From an uncultured Gammaproteobacteria bacterium (GTDB taxonomy: Bacteria; Pseudomonadota; Gammaproteobacteria; Arenicellales; Poriferihabitantaceae), in the NCBI GenBank assembly GCA_947259885.1, contig CAMYNW010000026.1, forward strand, positions 1 through 42,205: a stretch of 42,205 bases of DNA, given 5' to 3'. The notes beneath the pieces were generated by a model, which saw only the letters and a list, made by a program, of their open reading frames with translations, was not told where the DNA came from and did not search any database. Each line of letters opens with the position of its first letter. Within the stretch, counting starts at the first letter, position 1. Below, piece by piece: positions 1-9,498 of the stretch. Made by a program: the position numbers and the translations under genes.

Positions 1-218
1 TTCGACCGCGTCGAGTGTAACTAGCCAATCAAGATTAATCTTCGCACCGGATCTCGCTTACCCTTGTATGTAACAGCTAGCGGTAAACTATTCCTGGCAC
101 ATATGAATAAAAGAGAACGTCGGCGCTTACTAGAAGCTGCGCCGTTATCTTGCAATACTGAACGTACGGTTGTTTCGCCTGACCTCATCGAAGAGGAATT
201 GAAAGTAATCAAAAAAAA
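1..218 (+). pseudogene. IclR-family regulator, C-terminal fragment (broken)
   Basis: Frame 1 encodes a stretch that reads like the effector-binding domain of IclR-type repressors: GSRLPLYVTASGKLFLAHM, followed by an acidic helix and LIEEELKVIKKK. In the family this region follows a segment of the type RVE..WP.RINL. Here the expected Trp codon before PIKINL is a TAG at 22-24, a likely TGG-to-TAG nonsense change. The reading frame is lost at the A-tract at 211-218, where transposase sequence begins. The N-terminal helix-turn-helix part would lie left of the window. No target can be inferred. The family call rests on the GSRLPL...TASGK signature and is reasonably firm; that it is non-functional is clear from the stop and the truncation. 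Confidence 0.65.
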
Positions 219-548
219 GGCGTCGGTCAGGTCATCGAATGGCGTGGTAAGCCAAAGGTCATACGATCAGATAACGGCAGTGAGATGTGTAGTGGAGAAT
301 TCCAGGCCTGGGCAAAGAAGAGAAATCTCCGTCTGCAATTTATTCAACCAGGATAGCCAACACAGAACGCATATGTTGAAAGATTCAACCGAACTGTCCG
401 CCACGAGTGGCTGGATGAACATATATTCGAATCAATCGATCATGCTCAGAGGACTGCCACAGAATGGTTGTGGGGTTACAATAATGAAAGACCCAATATG
501 GCGTTGGGTGGTATTACCCCAAAACAGAAGATAGCAAAAGCAGCTTAA
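216..548 (+). pseudogene. IS3-family transposase OrfB, 3' fragment with nonsense codon
   Basis: Reading in the frame of position 231 gives the C-terminal half of an IS3-family DDE transposase: VIEWRGKPKVIRSDNGSE, later NAYVERFNRTVRHEWLDE, then YNNERPNMALGGITPKQKIA and a TAA at 546-548. The second catalytic Asp (SDNG) and the Glu (VERFN) are visible. An in-frame TAG at 354-356 sits where relatives normally read QPGKPTQN, so an AAG-to-TAG change is likely. The N-terminal half of OrfB, OrfA and the left inverted repeat are absent. The fragment joins the IclR remnant directly at an A-tract, so this is a decayed, 5'-truncated copy and not an active insertion sequence. Confidence 0.88.
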
Positions 549-567
549 ATTATTTTATACCTACTTC

Positions 568-596
568 TAGATTCGGTTATAAATGGGGGGATTACA
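568..596 (+). repeat. probable right terminal inverted repeat of the IS3-family remnant
   Basis: Twenty bases after the transposase stop the sequence runs CTACTTCTAGATT..., then AAATGGGGGGATTACA ending at 596. A G-run followed by ATTACA is typical of the right end of a subset of IS3-family elements. The matching left end (TGTAATCCCC...) is not in the window, so neither the exact boundary nor a target duplication can be confirmed. Confidence 0.5.
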
Positions 597-625
597 GAAA
601 GTTGAATCCTATTTAATAAAAGCTA

Positions 626-1504
626 TCAACGTACCATCTTTCTAAGTTCGAATTCGAGTATTCCCTCGGCGCCCGCCCGTTTTAATTGCGGAATCAATTC
701 GCGAACATCGTTTTTGCCGACAACGGTTTCTACCGCCAGCCATCCTTCGTCATAAAGCTTGTTGATAGTCGGTGCATGCAAGCTGGGCAGAAACTTAGCC
801 ACATTGTCTATGTCTTTAGAGGCAACGTTCATTTTAAGTAGAACTTTCTCTCTTGCCACCAATGCGCTGTTTAACAACAAGGAAATATTCTCGATCTTCT
901 GACTTTTCCACGGATCAAGTAATGCCTGCCTGTTGGCAACGAGCACGGTATGAGTATGTAGCAGGTCACATACAATTCGAAGACCATGGGCACGAATCGT
1001 ACTCCCTGTCTCAGTTATTTCGACCGCAGCGTCTGCCAAACCTTCTACAACCTTAGCTTCCGTTGCACCCCAGGAAAACTGCACATCTGCGGTGATATTC
1101 CTTTCTACAAGATACCGTTTGGTAAATTCCATCAGTTCTGTAGAGACAGTTTTACCTTCAAGGTCTTCCACCGACTGAATATCTGAATCATTTTTCACTA
1201 TCAGCACCCAGCGACATGGTTGATCAGACGATTTCGAATAAACCAGTTCCGATACTACTTCGACATCAGCCCCAGTTTCCTGAATCCAATCTTGCCCAGT
1301 GAGTCCCACGTCCAGCGTTGCGTTGGCAACATACGGCCCCATTTCCTGGGAGCGAACTAGAGCACAACTGATTTCCGGGTCGTCTATCGATGGGAAGTAA
1401 TTCCTTGAACGCGTATTAATATTCCACCCCGCTTGCGCGAAAAGGTCTAGGGTGGCGGCTTCAAGGCTTCCTTTAGGAATCCCTAACTTCAGTATTTGTG
1501 ACAT
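626..1504 (-). CDS. hisG: ATP phosphoribosyltransferase, long form
   Basis: HisG condenses ATP with phosphoribosyl pyrophosphate to phosphoribosyl-ATP, the first and feedback-controlled step of histidine synthesis, in the cytoplasm. The N-terminus (LGIPKGSLEAATLDLF), the GLTGQDW segment and the PRPP-loop region EITETGSTIRAHGLRIV identify the family. At 292 residues it is the long, self-regulated form: residues about 215-290 (LNVASKDI... to GAEGILEFELRKMV) match the C-terminal histidine-binding domain, so no HisZ partner is needed. The ATG is preceded by AGGA about 8 bases upstream. No other his genes are nearby. It lies 68 bases downstream of pntB on the same strand and could be read through from pntAB. 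The 3' end faces the IS remnant. Confidence 0.93.
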   Translation of the reverse strand: MSQILKLGIPKGSLEAATLDLFAQAGWNINTRSRNYFPSIDDPEISCALVRSQEMGPYVANATLDVGLTGQDWIQETGADVEVVSELVYSKSSDQPCRWVLIVKNDSDIQSVEDLEGKTVSTELMEFTKRYLVERNITADVQFSWGATEAKVVEGLADAAVEITETGSTIRAHGLRIVCDLLHTHTVLVANRQALLDPWKSQKIENISLLLNSALVAREKVLLKMNVASKDIDNVAKFLPSLHAPTINKLYDEGWLAVETVVGKNDVRELIPQLKRAGAEGILEFELRKMVR

Positions 1505-1572
1505 GTTAACGTCCTATTTAACAAAAGCCCGATCACAGTGCTGGTGCATTTGATTGGAGAGCATAATAAAAA

Positions 1573-2964
1573 CTAAAGATTTGATATGATGGTTTCCATG
1601 CTTTCTTTCGCATCCCCGAACAACATTCGGGTGTTTTCTTTATAGAACAGTGGATTCTCCACTCCAGCGTAGCCGCTCGCCATACTACGTTTCATTACTA
1701 TAACCGTCCTGGCATTCCATACTTCCAGCACTGGCATGCCGGCTATAGGACTGTCCGGCTCATCGATTGCGGACGGATTAACAATGTCGTTTGCACCAAT
1801 TACCATCACCGCATCCGTTTGCGGAAAATCGTCGTTGATTTCATCCATTTCAAGAACAATGTCATAAGGCACTTTCGCCTCCGCAAGTAAAACGTTCATG
1901 TGTCCTGGCATTCGGCCCGCTACGGGGTGGATGGCAAACAGAACCTTAACTCCCTTGTCTCTTAGCTTGCGGGTGAGTTCCGAAACAGGATGTTGCGCGT
2001 GGGCTACCGCCATGCCGTATCCTGGCACGATCACCAGTGAGTCAATATCACCCAGCAGCTCCGCGGTGTCTTCCGCCGATATAGGTACGACCTCTCCCTG
2101 TGCCTCGTTGCCACTGCCTGCAACGGATGAGGTGCTGCCGAAACCGCCCATAATGACACTAACGAACTTTCGATTCATTGCCCGACACATAATGTAAGAC
2201 AGTATCGCTCCACTGGATCCCACCAATGCACCCACGACGATCAATAGGTCATTGGACAACATGAATCCTGTCGCCGCCGCAGCCCAGCCAGAGTAGCTGT
2301 TAAGCATCGATATCACCACCGGCATATCTGCACCGCCAATCGCCATCACCATATGCACACCAAAGGCAAAAGCCAGAAGAGTCATGATTAGAAGTGGGGC
2401 CATGCCTCCAGCGATTGAATCGGTGTTGATAAATACCTTGCCTAGAAAGATACAGAGAATCAGAATGCCGAGGTTAATCCAGTGTCGTCCCGGTAGAGTC
2501 AATGGCTTGCTGCCGATTGTCCCTCGAAGCTTACCGAAAGCGATGACTGAACCGGTAAACGTCACAGCACCAATCAGAATGCCGAGATAAATTTCGACGT
2601 CATGGATAGTCTTTTCGACTCCTGCAAAATGAATGTCAGGATCGACATAGGTGGCAAATCCAACCAGCACCGCGGCAAGTCCTACGAAACTATGCAGGAT
2701 AGCTACCAGTTCAGGCATTGCTGTCATCTCCACTCGCGACGCGAAATAGGCACCGACAGCGCCACCAATTAACATAGGAATGATAATTAATGCGTAATTG
2801 CCGACTTCGTCACTCATCAGGGTAGCGACGATAGCAATGGCCATTCCGATGATGCCGTAGATATTTCCCCGTCGGGCCGTTTCCTGATTGCTCAGGCCAC
2901 CCAAGCTTAGTATGAACAGGATACTGGACAGGATGTAAGCAGAAATAATGAAACCGTTACTCAT
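1573..2964 (-). CDS. pntB: NAD(P) transhydrogenase subunit beta
   Basis: PntB is the membrane and NADP(H)-binding subunit of proton-translocating transhydrogenase, which uses the proton gradient to make NADPH from NADH. The protein is 463 residues, the usual length. The first about 260 residues form several hydrophobic helices, including the conserved [20 protein letters not shown] stretch. The C-terminal domain III carries the NADP fingerprint [17 protein letters not shown] and [12 protein letters not shown]. The start has AAGAGG 8 bases before the ATG. It begins 12 bases after pntA ends, so the two are co-translated partners of one complex. Confidence 0.97.
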   Translation of the reverse strand: MSNGFIISAYILSSILFILSLGGLSNQETARRGNIYGIIGMAIAIVATLMSDEVGNYALIIIPMLIGGAVGAYFASRVEMTAMPELVAILHSFVGLAAVLVGFATYVDPDIHFAGVEKTIHDVEIYLGILIGAVTFTGSVIAFGKLRGTIGSKPLTLPGRHWINLGILILCIFLGKVFINTDSIAGGMAPLLIMTLLAFAFGVHMVMAIGGADMPVVISMLNSYSGWAAAATGFMLSNDLLIVVGALVGSSGAILSYIMCRAMNRKFVSVIMGGFGSTSSVAGSGNEAQGEVVPISAEDTAELLGDIDSLVIVPGYGMAVAHAQHPVSELTRKLRDKGVKVLFAIHPVAGRMPGHMNVLLAEAKVPYDIVLEMDEINDDFPQTDAVMVIGANDIVNPSAIDEPDSPIAGMPVLEVWNARTVIVMKRSMASGYAGVENPLFYKENTRMLFGDAKESMETIISNL

Positions 2965-2976
2965 GATTGCGGCCTC

Positions 2977-4527
2977 TTATTTCTGAAACATTTTCAACAT
3001 TCGCTGGGTCACTAAAAAGCCCCCTGCGACGTTAATCGATGCTATCGCCACAGCGATTACAGCCAGTACGATTCCGAGCCAGCCGGGCGAATTCACCTGA
3101 AGCAGAGCGCCGATGACGATGATTCCGCTAATCGCGTTTGTCACACTCATGAGAGGTGTGTGCAATGCAGGCGTGACATTCCAGATCACCTGCCAGCCGA
3201 CAAAACAGGCCAGCACAAACACGATGAAATGATTCATAAACGATTGAGGCGCGACCGAACCCATGGCCAGTATTACCAACCCCCCTGCGGCCATTCCGAT
3301 CAGCGTAGTCCAGCCGCGGTTTTCGGATTTTTGCTCTTCGACTACCGGTGCTGGCTTCGGTTTGGCAGCGGGGGCAGCGGACAGCTTGACCGGTGGTGGT
3401 GGCCATGTAATTTCACCATCTTTTACTACCGTCGCACCGCGAATGACGACATCTTCCATGTTCACCACTAATTGACCGTCCTTCTCAGGGGTTAGGTCGG
3501 TCAGCAGGTGACGAATATTCGTGGCGTATAATTGACTCGCCTGAGAGGCCATGCGACTTGGAAAGTCGGTGTATCCGACAATTGTGACGCCATCGTGATC
3601 GACAACTTGCTCGGGCTCCGTGAGTTCACAGTTTCCGCCTTGCTCCGCCGCCAGGTCGATGATCACGCTACCCCGCTTCATTGATTCAACCATCTCTCGG
3701 GTAATCAGCTTTGGCGCGGGCTTGCCCGGGATCAGCGCAGTGGTAATTATAATGTCGACCTCCCTGGCCTGAGCGGCAAACAATTCCATCTCAGCCTTAA
3801 TAAACTCTTTGCTCATGACCTTGGCATAGCCGCCTTGGCCGCTACCTTCTTCCTCGAAATCCAGCTCGAGAAACTCGGCGTTCATGCTTTCGATTTGTTC
3901 CTTGACTTCGGGCCGAGTATCAAATGCACGCACTATAGCCCCAAGGCTGACTGCAGCGCCGATCGCGGCAAGCCCAGCCACCCCGGCGCCGATCACCATT
4001 ACCTTTGCCGGTGGCACTTTTCCTGCAGCAGTGATCTGCCCGGTAAAAAAGCGTCCAAAATGCTGTCCCGACTCAATGACAGCCCGGTAGCCCGCAATAT
4101 TCGCCATCGACGACAGGGCGTCCATTTTCTGGGCACGGGAAATCCTGGGAATTGCCTCCATGGCCAAGGCGGTTGCGTTGTTTTCGGCTATGGATTTAAG
4201 CAACTCCTCGCTTTGGGCGGGCGCAAGAAAACATATCAGAGTTTTCCCGTCGGTAAGCAAGCTGACCTCATGCTGACCAGTTTCCGGGTGCATTTGCGGT
4301 GCGCGAACCTTACAAATCAGCTCTGCATCTCGCCATAAATCCAGTGTATGATTAACTATAACCGCACCGGCCTCTATGAAATCTGGGTCAAGAAATCCTG
4401 CCGCTTTGCCTGCACCTGTCTCCACCAGCACCTGGTGGCCAAGTTTAATAAGTTTGCGGGTTTCTTCAGGTGTGCAGGCGACACGCGCCTCGTTTACCTG
4501 GATCTCCCGTGGGATACCAATTTTCAT
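2977..4527 (-). CDS. pntA: NAD(P) transhydrogenase subunit alpha
   Basis: PntA carries the NAD(H)-binding domain I plus the first membrane helices of the transhydrogenase. Residues 1 to about 380 resemble alanine dehydrogenase/Pnt[10 protein letters not shown] start, [17 protein letters not shown]ossmann loop near 175-190, and the [12 protein letters not shown] and [11 protein letters not shown] motifs. A Pro/Ala/Lys linker near 385-400 joins domain I to about four membrane helices at the C-terminus ([18 protein letters not shown]... to [14 protein letters not shown]). At 516 residues it is the single-chain form, not split into PntAA and PntAB. It is the first gene of pntA-pntB and is divergent from rnr across 239 bases. 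No convincing promoter was picked out in that gap. Confidence 0.97.
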   Translation of the reverse strand: MKIGIPREIQVNEARVACTPEETRKLIKLGHQVLVETGAGKAAGFLDPDFIEAGAVIVNHTLDLWRDAELICKVRAPQMHPETGQHEVSLLTDGKTLICFLAPAQSEELLKSIAENNATALAMEAIPRISRAQKMDALSSMANIAGYRAVIESGQHFGRFFTGQITAAGKVPPAKVMVIGAGVAGLAAIGAAVSLGAIVRAFDTRPEVKEQIESMNAEFLELDFEEEGSGQGGYAKVMSKEFIKAEMELFAAQAREVDIIITTALIPGKPAPKLITREMVESMKRGSVIIDLAAEQGGNCELTEPEQVVDHDGVTIVGYTDFPSRMASQASQLYATNIRHLLTDLTPEKDGQLVVNMEDVVIRGATVVKDGEITWPPPPVKLSAAPAAKPKPAPVVEEQKSENRGWTTLIGMAAGGLVILAMGSVAPQSFMNHFIVFVLACFVGWQVIWNVTPALHTPLMSVTNAISGIIVIGALLQVNSPGWLGIVLAVIAVAIASINVAGGFLVTQRMLKMFQK

Positions 4528-4766
4528 AGCATTTTCAAATAAATAAAAAGGAAATCTGTCATGTTTAGTGATGTTGTTCTAAGTCTCTCGAAGGCCAAGT
4601 CATAATACCGAGAACAGTGCACTATTTTTCAGTTTGTATAAGTTTTTTATATGTGCGGCCGATTGATAGATTCGTATCAGGAGAGTCAAAACCCTGCTCG
4701 TTTTGCTGCATCGCACAAGTCAACACGGTATGCTAACAGGGAAAACCTCAGGAACCAATATTCCAC

Positions 4767-7139
4767 ATGAGAGATTTAAAAAAGAAAGGATTTCGAGTCG
4801 CTGATAATTCGGGAATTCCTGTGCCCTCACGGCTGCTCCTAATCGAGTTGCTGTCAGAGTTGGGACAGCCCGTCACATTTCAGGCGATTTGCAGACACTT
4901 TGGGCTCGATCAAAAGGATGCCAAGCAGGCGCTGTCCAGCCGCATGGACCGTTTACAGAACCAGGGTGTGGTGATTATCGATCGAAAGGGGCGGTATGCC
5001 CTGCCAGACAAAATGGGAGCGTTTACCGGTCGGGTCATCGGGCATGCTAATGGTTACGGTTTCGTGCGTCCGGACCAGGGAGGAGATGATCTTTATCTTC
5101 ATCATAGACAGATGCGAAAAGCGCTGCATGGCGATCATGTCGTAGCTAAACTAAAAAACATCGATGCTCGTGGCCGCAAGGAAGGGGTTATTGTTGAAGT
5201 GATTGTCGATCCGGAACGCGAGATCGTGGGTCATTTCCAGTTCGAGGGTGGGGTCGGATTCGTCGAGCCTGACGATAGTCGCTTTGGCCGTGATATCGCC
5301 ATTCCCCCTGAACACATTGGCGCTGCCCAGAGCGGGGACATTGTCGTCGTCAAAATTATCAGGCATCCGGTGCAGCATCATCATGCGGTGGGGCGTATTT
5401 GCCATATTATGGGCAGCGAGCTAGCCCCTGGCATGGAAACTGAAATTGCGATCCGAAAGCACGAGATACCCGTGCAATGGCCGTCTGAAGTTGAGCAGCA
5501 ATTGGAGCGTCAAATCCGAAGGTTTCAAACGGCTGGCCTTGATAAGGGTAGGGAAGACATCCGTGATCTGCCGCTGGTGACTATTGATGGAGAGGATGCA
5601 AAGGATTATGACGACGCCGTTTTCTGCCAGCCCAATCAGCGTGGATGGAGACTGGTGGTTGCAATTGCAGACGTCAGTCACTACGTCAAACTAGATTCGT
5701 CTTTGGATCAGGAGGCATTTAATCGAGGAAACTCAGTTTATTTTCCTAACAAAGTAGTGCCGATGTTGCCGGAGCTATTATCCAACGGAATCTGTTCGCT
5801 GAATCCAATGGAGGATCGATGTTGCATGGTGTGTGATATGCAAGTCAGTCGTGCTGGAAAAATCTTGGACTTTTCATTTTTTCCGGGTCTTATGCGTTCA
5901 CGAGCACGCTTGACTTACGATGCAGTTGCTCAAGTTGTTGACAAAATGGACAAAACTGCAAGGAGTCAGTGTTCAAGTATTTTGACTGAGCTCGATAGCT
6001 TGTATGCACTATATAAGGCATTGGCTAAACAAAGAGACAAGCGAGGCACGATTAATTTTGAATTTCCTGAACCTTTAATTCATTTCGACGATCAGCAGCG
6101 AATAGACAGAGTTAGCGTTAGAGAGCGCAATGTGGCGCATCGTATTATTGAGGAATGCATGCTGGCAGCTAATGTTTGCGCGGGCGAACTGATCCAGGAT
6201 CACTTTGGCGAACAGGGAATTTATCGTAACCATACTGGGCCCGATAACGAGTCCGTAGCAGATCTGCATACATTCCTTAAAGGCTTAGGCTTGCATCTTG
6301 AGGGCGGAAATGAACCTTCCGCGGCGGATTACAGTCGTCTACTTGCCGCGAGCAAGGTTCGACCGGAGATCGCAGGAGTTGTGCAGACAGTGCTCCTGCG
6401 CAGCTTGAGTCAAGCCGAGTACAGTCCTGAGATACTGGGGCACTTCGCCTTGGCGTATCCCGTATACACTCACTTTACATCTCCGATCAGGCGCTACCCC
6501 GACCTGGTGGCCCATCGCTTAATCAGAAAAATTATTGATCAGAACGACCGAAGGGTGGGTCCAAAAAATGCCAGTGTTGGCAAAATCGGAGAGCATTGTT
6601 CGTTCACCGAGCGCCGGGCAGATGATGCCACTCGAGATGTAGTGGGCTGGCTCAAGGCTGAATTTATGCAGGACAAAGTTGGCGAGGAGTTTGATGGCGT
6701 TGTTTCCGGAGTTAAGGAGTTTGGAGTTTTTGTTCAGCTCGACGATGTATTTGTAGACGGCCTGATTCATGTCACTGCTCTTGGCAGTGATTACTACCGG
6801 TTTGATCCGTTGAATTTTCAATTGGTTGGTGATCGCAGTGGGCGAAGATTTCGCTTGGGCGATCGACTGAGAGTCAGGGTCAGTAATGTAAATCTTGATC
6901 TGGCGAGAATTGATTTTGAACTACCAGCTGGAGAATCGAAAAAATACAATCAGTCAGAATCTGAATCAGTTGGCAGGTCAAGTGATAGGCGTGCGGAAAA
7001 AGAACGCCTAAAGCAAAAGAAGTCAAGAAGCCGAGACAAAAAAGCAGGTAAACAAGCGACTAGCGGGACACATAAGAGTGACCAAAAAATCCAATCGCGC
7101 GGGAAACCCAGTAAAAATCGAAAGCAAAACTCTCGCTAG
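4767..7139 (+). CDS. rnr: ribonuclease R (3'-5' exoribonuclease)
   Basis: RNase R degrades structured RNA processively from the 3' end, acting in mRNA decay, rRNA quality control and trans-translation. The 790-residue chain shows the family order: N-terminal winged-helix segment (about 20-80), two cold-shock OB domains (about 83-210), the RNB catalytic domain with TIDGEDAKDYDDAVF at 272-286 (Asp274, 280, 282 and 283 are the metal ligands), an S1 domain (about 650-720, FDGVVSGVKEFGVFVQLDD), and a Lys/Arg/Ser-rich tail (about 735-790). The ATG at 4767 lies after a CAGGAA element about 12 bases upstream. The last 62 bases overlap rlmB in another frame; rnr followed by rlmB is a conserved gammaproteobacterial pair. 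Confidence 0.97.
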   Translation: MRDLKKKGFRVADNSGIPVPSRLLLIELLSELGQPVTFQAICRHFGLDQKDAKQALSSRMDRLQNQGVVIIDRKGRYALPDKMGAFTGRVIGHANGYGFVRPDQGGDDLYLHHRQMRKALHGDHVVAKLKNIDARGRKEGVIVEVIVDPEREIVGHFQFEGGVGFVEPDDSRFGRDIAIPPEHIGAAQSGDIVVVKIIRHPVQHHHAVGRICHIMGSELAPGMETEIAIRKHEIPVQWPSEVEQQLERQIRRFQTAGLDKGREDIRDLPLVTIDGEDAKDYDDAVFCQPNQRGWRLVVAIADVSHYVKLDSSLDQEAFNRGNSVYFPNKVVPMLPELLSNGICSLNPMEDRCCMVCDMQVSRAGKILDFSFFPGLMRSRARLTYDAVAQVVDKMDKTARSQCSSILTELDSLYALYKALAKQRDKRGTINFEFPEPLIHFDDQQRIDRVSVRERNVAHRIIEECMLAANVCAGELIQDHFGEQGIYRNHTGPDNESVADLHTFLKGLGLHLEGGNEPSAADYSRLLAASKVRPEIAGVVQTVLLRSLSQAEYSPEILGHFALAYPVYTHFTSPIRRYPDLVAHRLIRKIIDQNDRRVGPKNASVGKIGEHCSFTERRADDATRDVVGWLKAEFMQDKVGEEFDGVVSGVKEFGVFVQLDDVFVDGLIHVTALGSDYYRFDPLNFQLVGDRSGRRFRLGDRLRVRVSNVNLDLARIDFELPAGESKKYNQSESESVGRSSDRRAEKERLKQKKSRSRDKKAGKQATSGTHKSDQKIQSRGKPSKNRKQNSR

Positions 7140-7881
7140 AGAAATTGTATGCGGTTTTCATGCGGTAGGGTCAGCCTTACGCCGCGCGCCCGATACTGTA
7201 ATACAGCTGTGGATTGACAGCAGTCGACATGATGCACGTGTCGCCAAGCTCACTGTAGAAGCCCAGCAGGCCGGCGTTAAATTCATTCGAACTGACAAAT
7301 CTACTCTTGATCAGAAGTCCGGCGGGCAACGACATCAGGGCGTGTTGGTGGAAATAAGGTCGCCCGAACTGCAAGATGAATCGGCGTTGTATAGAAGGCT
7401 TGAATTGGTCAAACATCAACCACTGCTTTTGGTTTTAGATCAAGTTCAGGACCCTCATAATCTAGGAGCATGCCTGCGCACGGCGGAAGGAGCCGGGGTG
7501 GACGCTGTGGTGCTGCCCAAGGATGGCGCCGCGCCGGTGAACCAGACCGTTCGAAGAGTTGCGGCAGGGGCCGCGGATCGAATTCCAGTTTACTATGTAA
7601 CCAACCTTAGCAGGTGTCTCGAAAGCCTCAAAAAGATGGGTGTCTGGATTACTGGCGCAGCGGAAGAAGGTGACAGTGACCTATATGATCTTAATTTTAG
7701 CGGGAGTACTGCGATTGTAATGGGAGCGGAGGGCAAGGGTCTTAGGCGCCTGACACGGGAACACTGTGACCAGATAGCTCGGATTCCAATGGCAGGCGCC
7801 GTATCAAGTCTTAATGTGTCGGTCGCCACAGGAGTAATATTGTTCGAGGTGGCAAGACAGCGACAGCTTTCGGCGAAGTGA
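7078..7881 (+). CDS. rlmB: 23S rRNA (guanosine-2'-O)-methyltransferase RlmB
   Basis: This SpoU-class methyltransferase 2'-O-methylates G2251 (E. coli numbering) in the peptidyl-transferase P loop of 23S rRNA. The N-terminal L30e-like RNA-binding domain starts at REIVCGFHAVGSALRR. The SPOUT trefoil-knot motifs follow: LLVLDQVQDPHNLGACLRTAE, IVMGAEGKGLRR and IPMAGAVSSLNVSVATGVILFE. The only reasonable initiation codon in frame is the GTG at 7078, giving an 18- to 20-residue Lys/Arg-rich extension before the usual family start. That extension is encoded inside the end of rnr, so the genes overlap by 62 bases and are probably translationally coupled. Confidence 0.95.
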   Translation: MTKKSNRAGNPVKIESKTLAREIVCGFHAVGSALRRAPDTVIQLWIDSSRHDARVAKLTVEAQQAGVKFIRTDKSTLDQKSGGQRHQGVLVEIRSPELQDESALYRRLELVKHQPLLLVLDQVQDPHNLGACLRTAEGAGVDAVVLPKDGAAPVNQTVRRVAAGAADRIPVYYVTNLSRCLESLKKMGVWITGAAEEGDSDLYDLNFSGSTAIVMGAEGKGLRRLTREHCDQIARIPMAGAVSSLNVSVATGVILFEVARQRQLSAK

Positions 7882-7923
7882 CCTTGATGGAGTAGGCAGA
7901 TTAATAGACTCATAGCACTGCTC

Positions 7924-8418
7924 ATGACTATTCGGCCGCCGTTTTTAGTGCTGACACCAGCGTGTATTTTTCTGGGTTATTGCACTGCCCGAATGACTGC
8001 AGCGGAAATTGATCCTAAAACCGTTATTCTCGTATTAATCGGTGGATTGTCGGCTCATATCAGCGTCAATACTCTTAACGATTACTTGGACTTTCTGAGT
8101 GGGCTGGATTTTAAGACATTGAAAACTCCGTTTAGCGGTGGCGCATTGCTCACTGATCCCTCGTCCAGCAAACTAGTGCTAAGCGTGGCGCTGTTTGCTC
8201 TGGCAGCCACAGTTCTCATTGTGCTTGGCATGGCCTCTAGTCTTTTGCTGAGGTGAAGTATTACTGGATCAATTCCGATGCTTAGTGGCTTAGCAGCATA
8301 TATCGGTGCGCGTAAAAATTCTGAATCAATCGATAAACTCCTGCCTTTTCTCAGGGCAAATGTTATCGCAGCGATTTTGACACCTGTATTCCTTGGTTTC
8401 TCGCTGATCTATGCCTGA
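7924..8418 (+). pseudogene. UbiA-family prenyltransferase (MenA-like) with internal deletion
   Basis: The first about 108 codons encode the start of a UbiA-superfamily membrane prenyltransferase of the 1,4-dihydroxy-2-naphthoate polyprenyltransferase type. RPPFLVLTPACIFLGY begins it and VNTLNDYLDFLSGLDFKT supplies the N-x-x-x-D-x-x-x-x-D prenyl-diphosphate/Mg site, followed by TPFSGG. A TGA at 8254-8256 ends this part. In the same frame, after a short junction, SGLAAYIGARKN...LLPFLRANVIAAILTPVFLGFSLIYA (8281-8415) matches the C-terminal end of the same family. The middle, roughly 130 residues including the second Asp-rich motif, is missing. It lies 42 bases after rlmB. A deletion pseudogene is the simplest reading; sequencing or assembly collapse is the alternative. 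Confidence 0.75.
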
Positions 8419-8481
8419 TGCGCGCTCTCTATATCAAGATGTGACTTCGGCTGCTACTGGCTCTGAAGCAGGTTTAACTCA

Positions 8482-9423
8482 ATGAGCGAAGGTGTAAAAA
8501 ATCTTTCCCGCAAATTCCTGGCCGCTGTCTTGAAAGCAAACTACAAGCTTGGAAACTACCGCGAGGTCGCATGGATAGTAGGCGACGGACGAAGCGGTAC
8601 CACATGGGTGTCCAGGTTGGTAAATTATCGCCGGGGTTATCGTGAAATGTTCGAGCCGTTTCACCCAGAATTAATCGAGCAGGTTAATTTTTTACTACCC
8701 TTGGAATATGTCAGGCCCGGACAGGCCTACCCTCAGCTCGAAACGTATATTGACGACCTCGTAAGCGGCAGATTCTCGCATCACAGAGTGAATCGCTTCA
8801 ATCGCTCATTTTTCTATAACGGGATTCTGCTCAAGGATATTTTCGCTAACTTGCTTTGCTACTGGGCATGCCAGCGCCATCCCTCAATAAGACCAATATT
8901 ATTGATTCGTAATCCCTTTGCGGTGGCTTTATCGAAGGCAAAGAAACATGACTGGTTATGGGTGGTGGATCCATTGGACCTTTGGAATCAACGTTATCTG
9001 CAGCAGGATTACTTACTTGAGCACGAGGATCTGATCCATAGGGTAAGCGAGCAGGGAGACTATGTCCAAAAACAATTATTGATTTGGGCAATAATTAATT
9101 ACGTTCCGCTGCAACAGTTTAATAAAGGGGAGCTAAAAGTGCTTTATTATGAACAGGTGTATTTGAATCCAGATCGAGAGATCTCCGAGACGCTGCGCTT
9201 TATCAAAAACGATCCCGACTTGCCGCCAGTGAAACTGCCCGCTCGATTAGTCAACAAAGCCACTCGTGTTGCAGGAAAAGAGAGCACTATCGAAACCAAT
9301 CAGTCTCCGATCTCGGCTTGGAAAGATGAACTGAGCACTTCACAAATTGATCAGGGTTATCGAATACTTATGCACTTTGGATTCGATAAGCTATACGGAG
9401 ACGATGGTTTGCCAAGACCATAG
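8482..9423 (+). CDS. sulfotransferase-family protein
   Basis: The 313-residue protein has both PAPS-binding signatures of sulfotransferases: a 5'-phosphosulfate loop WIVGDGRSGTTWVSRL at 31-46 and a 3'-phosphate motif LLIRNPFAVALSKAK at 140-154. Such enzymes move sulfate from PAPS to hydroxyl or amino groups of carbohydrates, lipids or proteins. There is no membrane segment or signal peptide, so it is probably cytoplasmic. The acceptor cannot be inferred. The start follows AGCAGG about 9 bases upstream. It lies 63 bases after the prenyltransferase pseudogene and converges on the FMN glutamate-synthase-like gene. No sulfate-assimilation or polysaccharide genes are adjacent, so its role is open. 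Confidence 0.85.
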   Translation: MSEGVKNLSRKFLAAVLKANYKLGNYREVAWIVGDGRSGTTWVSRLVNYRRGYREMFEPFHPELIEQVNFLLPLEYVRPGQAYPQLETYIDDLVSGRFSHHRVNRFNRSFFYNGILLKDIFANLLCYWACQRHPSIRPILLIRNPFAVALSKAKKHDWLWVVDPLDLWNQRYLQQDYLLEHEDLIHRVSEQGDYVQKQLLIWAIINYVPLQQFNKGELKVLYYEQVYLNPDREISETLRFIKNDPDLPPVKLPARLVNKATRVAGKESTIETNQSPISAWKDELSTSQIDQGYRILMHFGFDKLYGDDGLPRP

Positions 9424-9498
9424 AAGGGTTCTCAGGTATTTTCAAAGCGGCATTGCTGGTCAATCGATGGCACAGTTGGCAATGGTAAAACTATAGCC

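Noticed and set aside
3128..3471. Open frames of about 90-100 codons on both strands inside pntA
   Set aside because: They are shadows of a strongly conserved gene, with no recognisable domain or start signal.
9440..9490. CATTGC...GCAATG inverted repeat between convergent genes as a terminator
   Set aside because: Arms are only 6 bases with a loop of more than 20 and no T-tract.
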